From NCBI GenBank assembly GCA_965368405.1, contig CBDUMS010000078.1:1-18495 (forward strand): a DNA stretch of 18,495 nt, written 5' to 3'. A program made the position numbers and the translations under genes. This document shows, one piece after another, positions 14,935-18,495 of the stretch. The DNA is from S012-113 sp965368405. Its GTDB lineage: Bacteria; Bacteroidota; Bacteroidia; Cytophagales; Cyclobacteriaceae. The notes beneath the pieces are model-generated. The model had not been told where the DNA came from and searched no databases. It saw only the letters and a list, made by a program, of their open reading frames with translations. Position 1 is the first letter of the stretch; every line of letters begins with the position of its first letter.

Positions 14935-15651
14935 ATGAAATTAGATATTCTGGCTTTTGCTGCTCATCCCGATGATGTTGAAATGTCATGTGGCGCAACC
15001 ATTGCAAAGTATACTGCCGCAGGCAAAAAAGTAGGCATCGTAGATTTAACCAAAGGTGAAATGGGAACCCGAGGTACACCCGAGTTACGTATGGTAGAAG
15101 CTGCTAAATCTGCTGAAATACTAAAGCTCTCTGCGCGTGAAAATTTAGCCTTTGCCGACATCTTTTTTCAGAATGACATAGAACATCAGACCGCTGTAGT
15201 TAAAATGATCCGGAAGTATCAGCCCGAAATTATCTTAGCAAATGCTCCTGAGGATAGACATCCTGATCATGGAAAAGCGGCAGAAATTGTAAAAGGTGCT
15301 GTTTTCCTGAGTGGGCTGCAGAAATTAGAGACTTCAATTGATGGCGTTCAACAAGACCTATGGCGACCAAGAAGTGTTTACCATTACATCCAAAGTACTA
15401 TGCTCAAGCCCGATTTTGTAGAAGACGTGACTGGGTATTGGGATCAACGAAATGACTCGATCAGAGCATTTTCTTCACAATTTCACAATCCTAACTCCAA
15501 AGAACCTGAAACCTTTATATCATCACCAGAATTTCTCTTGATGCTCGATGCCCGAGGTAAAATGCTTGGCCAGTCGATTGGGGCAAAATTTGGTGAAGGA
15601 TTTGTTATCAATAGAAACCTTGGCGTATCGGATATGTTTAGCTTGCGCTAG
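14935..15651 (+). CDS. bshB1: Bacillithiol biosynthesis N-acetylglucosaminyl-malate deacetylase
   Basis: A 238-residue zinc-dependent LmbE-family deacetylase. In bacillithiol synthesis it removes the acetyl group from GlcNAc-malate before cysteine addition by BshC. The zinc/catalytic motif AHPDD is at residues 10-14 (H11, D13, D14) and the second metal/catalytic motif DRHPDHGKA at 107-115 (H109, D111, H112). The segment DLTKGEMGTRGTPELR (37-52) is characteristic of BshB1 compared with other LmbE proteins. Bacillithiol is the main low-molecular-weight thiol in Bacteroidota and Firmicutes, so the gene fits the host. The other bsh genes are not in this window. Its 3' end overlaps the convergent glycosyltransferase gene by 14 bases. 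Confidence 0.95.
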   Translation: MKLDILAFAAHPDDVEMSCGATIAKYTAAGKKVGIVDLTKGEMGTRGTPELRMVEAAKSAEILKLSARENLAFADIFFQNDIEHQTAVVKMIRKYQPEIILANAPEDRHPDHGKAAEIVKGAVFLSGLQKLETSIDGVQQDLWRPRSVYHYIQSTMLKPDFVEDVTGYWDQRNDSIRAFSSQFHNPNSKEPETFISSPEFLLMLDARGKMLGQSIGAKFGEGFVINRNLGVSDMFSLR

Positions 15652-16885
15652 GCATTCTATCTTGCTTACGAATGTATTGCAAGCAGCCTAAAGTTGTTTC
15701 ATAGTTAAGGTCCTCATTCCATTTAGTCGCAGCTAGAATAATTGCTTGTGAAACAATAGATTGGTTAGGGTAGTAGTGGTCGCGAGCGAAATGAATGAAT
15801 TTCAATACTTTAAAACCGTCGAAAAATGCGTACCAGTTTTTAAGAAAGGTTCTCAGGTTATTACTTTGTTGGTTAATCCTTTCATTCTCCAGGGTGAAGT
15901 TCTCCAGTCTCAAAAATTCTTGAACCGAAACGGGAAGCGTTTTTAATAAGTTCGTTAAGGAATTATTGGATGCGCCGTAAAACTCTTCAGAAGCTTTAAA
16001 TAGCTTCTCTAGATCTATGAATGAGCGAAAATTATAGGTTTGGTATTCAGTTTGTCTATTTTCCTGCCACTTCATCATCGCTTTCCCTGTGCCAAATGGT
16101 ACGCGATCTGATTCACGTGCTGAGGGGTACACGGTGGTATCTTTGATATCAATGTATTTTCCGGCAGGCATTAATCTATGAAGGAAATAGAAGTCTTCAC
16201 CGGCTTTACGTTTATTCATGCCACCTATACGCTGGTAGGCGTCGGATCGTACTGCCATACTGCTCCCAACCGTTTGATGTGCATAAGGATAACCAATATG
16301 GCCTAACGCATTAGCATAATAGCGGAGATGGAGTTCGTATTGAATAATTCCTTCTCTCATTTGCGCATCTGAAGGAAATAAATGTTCATAGTAAATCGAA
16401 GCGCCAATTACTTTGCGACCTTGTTTAAAGTGGCGGTAGATATTCGCCAGATAGTTTGATTCACAGGTAGTATCACCATCAAAACAACATATCACGCCTT
16501 CTTTATTATGAACTTCCTCAAAGCGTCGTACAGCCTCGTCCATACCCACTTTCCGTGCTAGACCCACACCTGCGTGTTTTTTAGGAGCTATGAGGTGATA
16601 AAAAAACAGCTTGAATGGGAGGTATTCTTTAGCTTGCCAGATTCTTATCTGTTGAATCGTGGCGAGGTTAGTCTTTTTAACCGCAGATGTCGCATTATCT
16701 GCTTCATTAATAATAACTATAACTTCTGCATTGAAAGAGACTTCGCAAAGTCTTAAACTTTCGAGCGTTGGAAGGATATCAGGCTCATTATAGCAGGGTA
16801 TAACCACCGATAAAGCCAAGTCCTTATCGGGAGGTTCAGGGAATAGAACTTCTGGATTAGCATACCTTTTCAGATAATTGGTCAT
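15638..16885 (-). CDS. Family 2 glycosyltransferase
   Basis: A 415-residue inverting glycosyltransferase of the GT-A fold. The N-terminal block LALSVVIPCYNEPDILPTLE (23-42) is the nucleotide-sugar binding start. FDGDTT (D136, D138) is the DxD-type metal site, and KAGEDFYFLHRL (E230, D231) carries the catalytic-base ED motif of GT2 enzymes. There is no transmembrane segment, so it is probably soluble or peripherally membrane-bound, adding a sugar to an envelope glycan, lipid or a small acceptor. The C-terminal 150 residues are helical and not recognised. It lies 4 bp downstream of pdxH, so both probably share a transcript, though the functions are not obviously related. The last codons overlap the end of bshB1 on the other strand. 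The substrate is unknown. Confidence 0.87.
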   Translation of the reverse strand: MTNYLKRYANPEVLFPEPPDKDLALSVVIPCYNEPDILPTLESLRLCEVSFNAEVIVIINEADNATSAVKKTNLATIQQIRIWQAKEYLPFKLFFYHLIAPKKHAGVGLARKVGMDEAVRRFEEVHNKEGVICCFDGDTTCESNYLANIYRHFKQGRKVIGASIYYEHLFPSDAQMREGIIQYELHLRYYANALGHIGYPYAHQTVGSSMAVRSDAYQRIGGMNKRKAGEDFYFLHRLMPAGKYIDIKDTTVYPSARESDRVPFGTGKAMMKWQENRQTEYQTYNFRSFIDLEKLFKASEEFYGASNNSLTNLLKTLPVSVQEFLRLENFTLENERINQQSNNLRTFLKNWYAFFDGFKVLKFIHFARDHYYPNQSIVSQAIILAATKWNEDLNYETTLGCLQYIRKQDRMPSAS

Positions 16886-16889
16886 TCTA

Positions 16890-17531
16890 CTATGGCGACA
16901 AGCGTTCGGCTACCCAATTACTATCTTCCAATCGAAAATTTATTCGATCATGCAGACGATTAGGACGTCCTTGCCAAAATTCGATATGGGTAGGGGTTAA
17001 GGCATAACCGCCCCAAAAAGGAGGGCGCGATACAGTTTTGCCCATATTCTTGACACTGTATTCAACAAATTTGCGCATTAAAAACACCCGTGAAGGAATG
17101 GCTCTACTTTGTGCCGAGATCCAGGCCCCGATTCTGCTTTTCAAAGGACGTGATAGAAAGTACTCGTCAGATTCCGTGTTACCATGCTTTTCTACCTTTC
17201 CTCGGATTCTAATTTGGCGGTCTAGCTCTTTGTAATGGAAAGTCATGGCGGCATTAGGGTTTGCTGCTAAATCTGCCCCTTTCTTGCTCTCGTAATTCGT
17301 ATAGAAAATGAACTTCTTATTCTCTATACCTTTGAGCAATACAATCCGGCCGTCGGGCAGTCCATCCTTATTAACCGTCGAGAGATTGAAGGCATTGACT
17401 TCGTCGATGTCGGCACTGATGGCTTCCTCGAACCACTGTTCAAAAAAAGCAACAGGATCGTTGCCTACTGCGGCTTCATTTAGGTATTGGCCGGCATAAT
17501 CACGTCTGATCTGAGAAATATCCTTGCTCAT
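16890..17531 (-). CDS. pdxH: Pyridoxamine 5'-phosphate oxidase
   Basis: A 213-residue FMN-dependent oxidase that converts pyridoxine or pyridoxamine 5'-phosphate to pyridoxal 5'-phosphate, the last step of vitamin B6 synthesis and salvage. The N-terminal helix (ISQIRRDYAGQYLNE) is the substrate-lid segment. FMN-binding residues lie in LPDGRIVLLKGIENKKFIFYTNYES and in SRPLKSRIGAWISAQSRAI. The C-terminal signature is FWGGYALTPTHIEFWQGRPNRLHDR, with the substrate-binding RLHDR. Length is typical (about 210-220) and the ATG at 17531 gives the standard start. It is the first gene of a two-gene minus-strand unit with the GT2 gene. It supplies PLP, the cofactor of the class V aminotransferase elsewhere in the window. 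Confidence 0.97.
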   Translation of the reverse strand: MSKDISQIRRDYAGQYLNEAAVGNDPVAFFEQWFEEAISADIDEVNAFNLSTVNKDGLPDGRIVLLKGIENKKFIFYTNYESKKGADLAANPNAAMTFHYKELDRQIRIRGKVEKHGNTESDEYFLSRPLKSRIGAWISAQSRAIPSRVFLMRKFVEYSVKNMGKTVSRPPFWGGYALTPTHIEFWQGRPNRLHDRINFRLEDSNWVAERLSP

Positions 17532-17566
17532 CGTATATTTTTTATAAAATTAATGGAATCACGAGC

Positions 17567-17617
17567 AACATCATTATAAAAACATGGAATTCATATTCAA
17601 CTAAATAGAATGATGTT
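17567..17617. repeat. 9-bp inverted repeat between pdxH and yqgE
   Basis: AACATCATT (17567-17575) and AATGATGTT (17609-17617) are perfect inverted copies separated by 33 bp; a GAATTC palindrome lies in the loop. It is in the 226-bp divergent intergenic region, 36 bases upstream of the pdxH ATG. Read plus-strand it is followed by TTATT, only weakly terminator-like. A DNA-level regulatory site is possible. Nothing else stands out in this gap apart from AT-richness. Confidence 0.35.
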
Positions 17618-17757
17618 TTATTCAATACATATCCCACAAAACCCCAACGTCGCAACTTTCGTTCATTAAATTATGTTAGATATTTTAGGAGTTTGTATTC
17701 AGACTAACTATTATTAATAAAGTAGATATAATCTCTTTCAAGAATAAACTTTTGAGG

Positions 17758-18342
17758 ATGGATCAGAATATTTTTTTTAATTATAGAAGCAATGTGGCGC
17801 CTGCCGATGGGTGTTTATTATTGTCGGAACCCCATCTTCCGGATTCTAATTTCGATAGAACGGTAATTTTTTTATGTAAGCATGACGAAACAGGGAGTTT
17901 CGGTTTTGTTCTAAATCGTAAATCATCTGCTTCGTTAAACGAACTCATGGAAGGGACCGAGCAGTTGGAGTTACCTGTTTTTGTAGGAGGTCCAGTGGAA
18001 CAAAATACGCTGCATTTCTTACATCAGTATGACGCGATCCCCAACGCGGAAAAAATCAATGATCAGTGCTTCTGGGGTGGCGATTTTGAATTATTGCTCG
18101 GTTGGTTAAAAGAAGAGGTTGTTGCTAAAGATAAGGTGCGCTTTTTTCTTGGATATTCGGGATGGGGTGAAGGGCAGCTAGCTGAAGAGATAAAAGCAAA
18201 TTCATGGATTGTTTTAAAGCCAAACAATCTTGATTTTCTATTTGATGATAATACAGATAACCTCTGGAAAGAAATTTTAGAAGAGATGGGAGGGCGATTT
18301 AGCCTTTATTCGAAATATCCTGTTGACCCTAGACTAAACTAA
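17758..18342 (+). CDS. YqgE/AlgH family protein
   Basis: A 194-residue protein of the UPF0301 (YqgE/AlgH) family, a conserved single-domain alpha/beta fold whose biochemical role is not established; the name AlgH comes from an alginate-regulation phenotype in Pseudomonas. The diagnostic blocks are present: GCLLLSEPHLPDSNFDRTVIFLC near the N-terminus, GSFGFVLNRKS, VFVGGPVEQNTLHFLH, FFLGYSGWGEGQLAEEI and SWIVL toward the C-terminus. The ATG at 17758 is the better start; a TTG two codons earlier adds MR without support, and AGG just before it is part of a GAGG close to the ATG. It is divergent from pdxH and directly upstream of a plus-strand acidic gene. Confidence 0.94.
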   Translation: MDQNIFFNYRSNVAPADGCLLLSEPHLPDSNFDRTVIFLCKHDETGSFGFVLNRKSSASLNELMEGTEQLELPVFVGGPVEQNTLHFLHQYDAIPNAEKINDQCFWGGDFELLLGWLKEEVVAKDKVRFFLGYSGWGEGQLAEEIKANSWIVLKPNNLDFLFDDNTDNLWKEILEEMGGRFSLYSKYPVDPRLN

Positions 18343-18359
18343 TAGTTTTGTTAAGTTTG
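18343..18359 (+). promoter_or_regulatory. Two overlapping-range -7 elements before the last gene
   Basis: TAGTTTTG (18343-18350) and TAAGTTTG (18352-18359) are both exact TAnnTTTG matches, starting right after the yqgE stop. The first is identical to the element of the RNA gene at 3838. A TTG at 18323-18325 is 17 bp before the first one, slightly short of the usual spacing. They would drive the gene at 18390. Confidence 0.5.
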
Positions 18360-18389
18360 CCTTAGAATTTGGGGCGTTAATATAGAAGA

Positions 18390-18495
18390 ATGGAGAAGGA
18401 AAGTGCTGATAAAGCAACTACAGAAATTGAAAATTCTGTTACAAGCAAGGAGGAGAGCTCTTTAGCGGAAAATGAAAGCAAAGAAGCAGTTGATA
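18390..18495 (+). CDS. N-terminus of an acidic, low-complexity protein (partial)
   Basis: An open frame from ATG 18390 runs off the window after 35 complete codons. The visible part is hydrophilic, rich in Glu, Ser, Ala and Lys (MEKESADKATTEIENS and onward), without signal peptide or membrane segment, so it looks like a disordered cytoplasmic N-terminal tail. It lies 47 bp after yqgE, with two -7 elements between. Bacteroidota DUF349 proteins often begin with such an acidic tail, but too little is visible to assign any family. Confidence 0.6.
   Translation, partial: MEKESADKATTEIENSVTSKEESSLAENESKEAVD

Noticed and set aside
1..18495. Defence island, prophage, insertion sequence or CRISPR array
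   Set aside because: All genes are recognisable housekeeping or regulatory families, there are no transposases, integrases, terminal repeats or spaced direct repeats, and composition is uniform.

Overview
The window looks like a core chromosomal segment of a Bacteroidota member, probably a marine-type Cytophagales. This is inferred from gene content and signals; no genus can be fixed without a search. Supporting points: a 289-residue primary sigma factor lacking region 1.1 with the typical N-terminus MRQLKITK; several exact copies of the Bacteroidota -7 promoter element TAnnTTTG; a bacillithiol-synthesis deacetylase (BshB1); a START-like SRPBCC protein before an LptF/LptG permease; the rpsO-pnp-rpoD order; and almost no Shine-Dalgarno sequences. 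Base composition looks even. I see no transposase, integrase, phage gene, CRISPR array or tRNA.

Layout. Positions 54-1598 (minus) hold an ECF sigma factor, a single-pass membrane protein resembling an anti-sigma factor, and an exported Spy/CpxP-like protein, probably one stress-response operon. Positions 1693-3731 (minus) hold a class V aminotransferase followed by a tandem universal stress protein, read from a good TAnnTTTG promoter. Positions 3732-4153 have no protein gene but carry the most interesting item: an apparently unannotated structured RNA of about 198 nt (3850-4047, plus) with its own -7 element, an 11-bp closing helix of its two ends and a run of seven T. It resembles a 6S RNA in architecture, but that identity is a hypothesis. 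A second terminator-like hairpin follows at 4116-4154.

Positions 4154-5344 (minus) encode L-2-hydroxyglutarate oxidase with a TTG start, divergent from an acetyl-CoA hydrolase/CoA-transferase (5439-6722). Positions 6901-9081 (plus) encode the START-like protein and the LPS-export permease. Positions 9173-12640 (plus) carry rpsO, pnp and rpoD, with strong terminators after rpsO and after pnp. Then come thioredoxin reductase (12702-13652), a lipoprotein di-heme cytochrome c peroxidase (13810-14862) and bshB1 (14935-15651), the first two followed by clear terminators.

The GT2 glycosyltransferase (15638-16885, minus) converges on bshB1 with a 14-bp overlap and lies 4 bp downstream of pdxH (16890-17531, minus). 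YqgE/AlgH (17758-18342, plus) is divergent from pdxH and is followed by the start of an acidic protein cut by the window end.

Functional themes are housekeeping: transcription (rpoD, ECF sigma, the possible 6S RNA), translation and RNA decay (rpsO, pnp), thiol and peroxide defence (trxB, bshB1, cytochrome c peroxidase), envelope (LptF/G, Spy-like protein, glycosyltransferase) and central or repair metabolism (LhgO, CoA-transferase, PdxH, aminotransferase).
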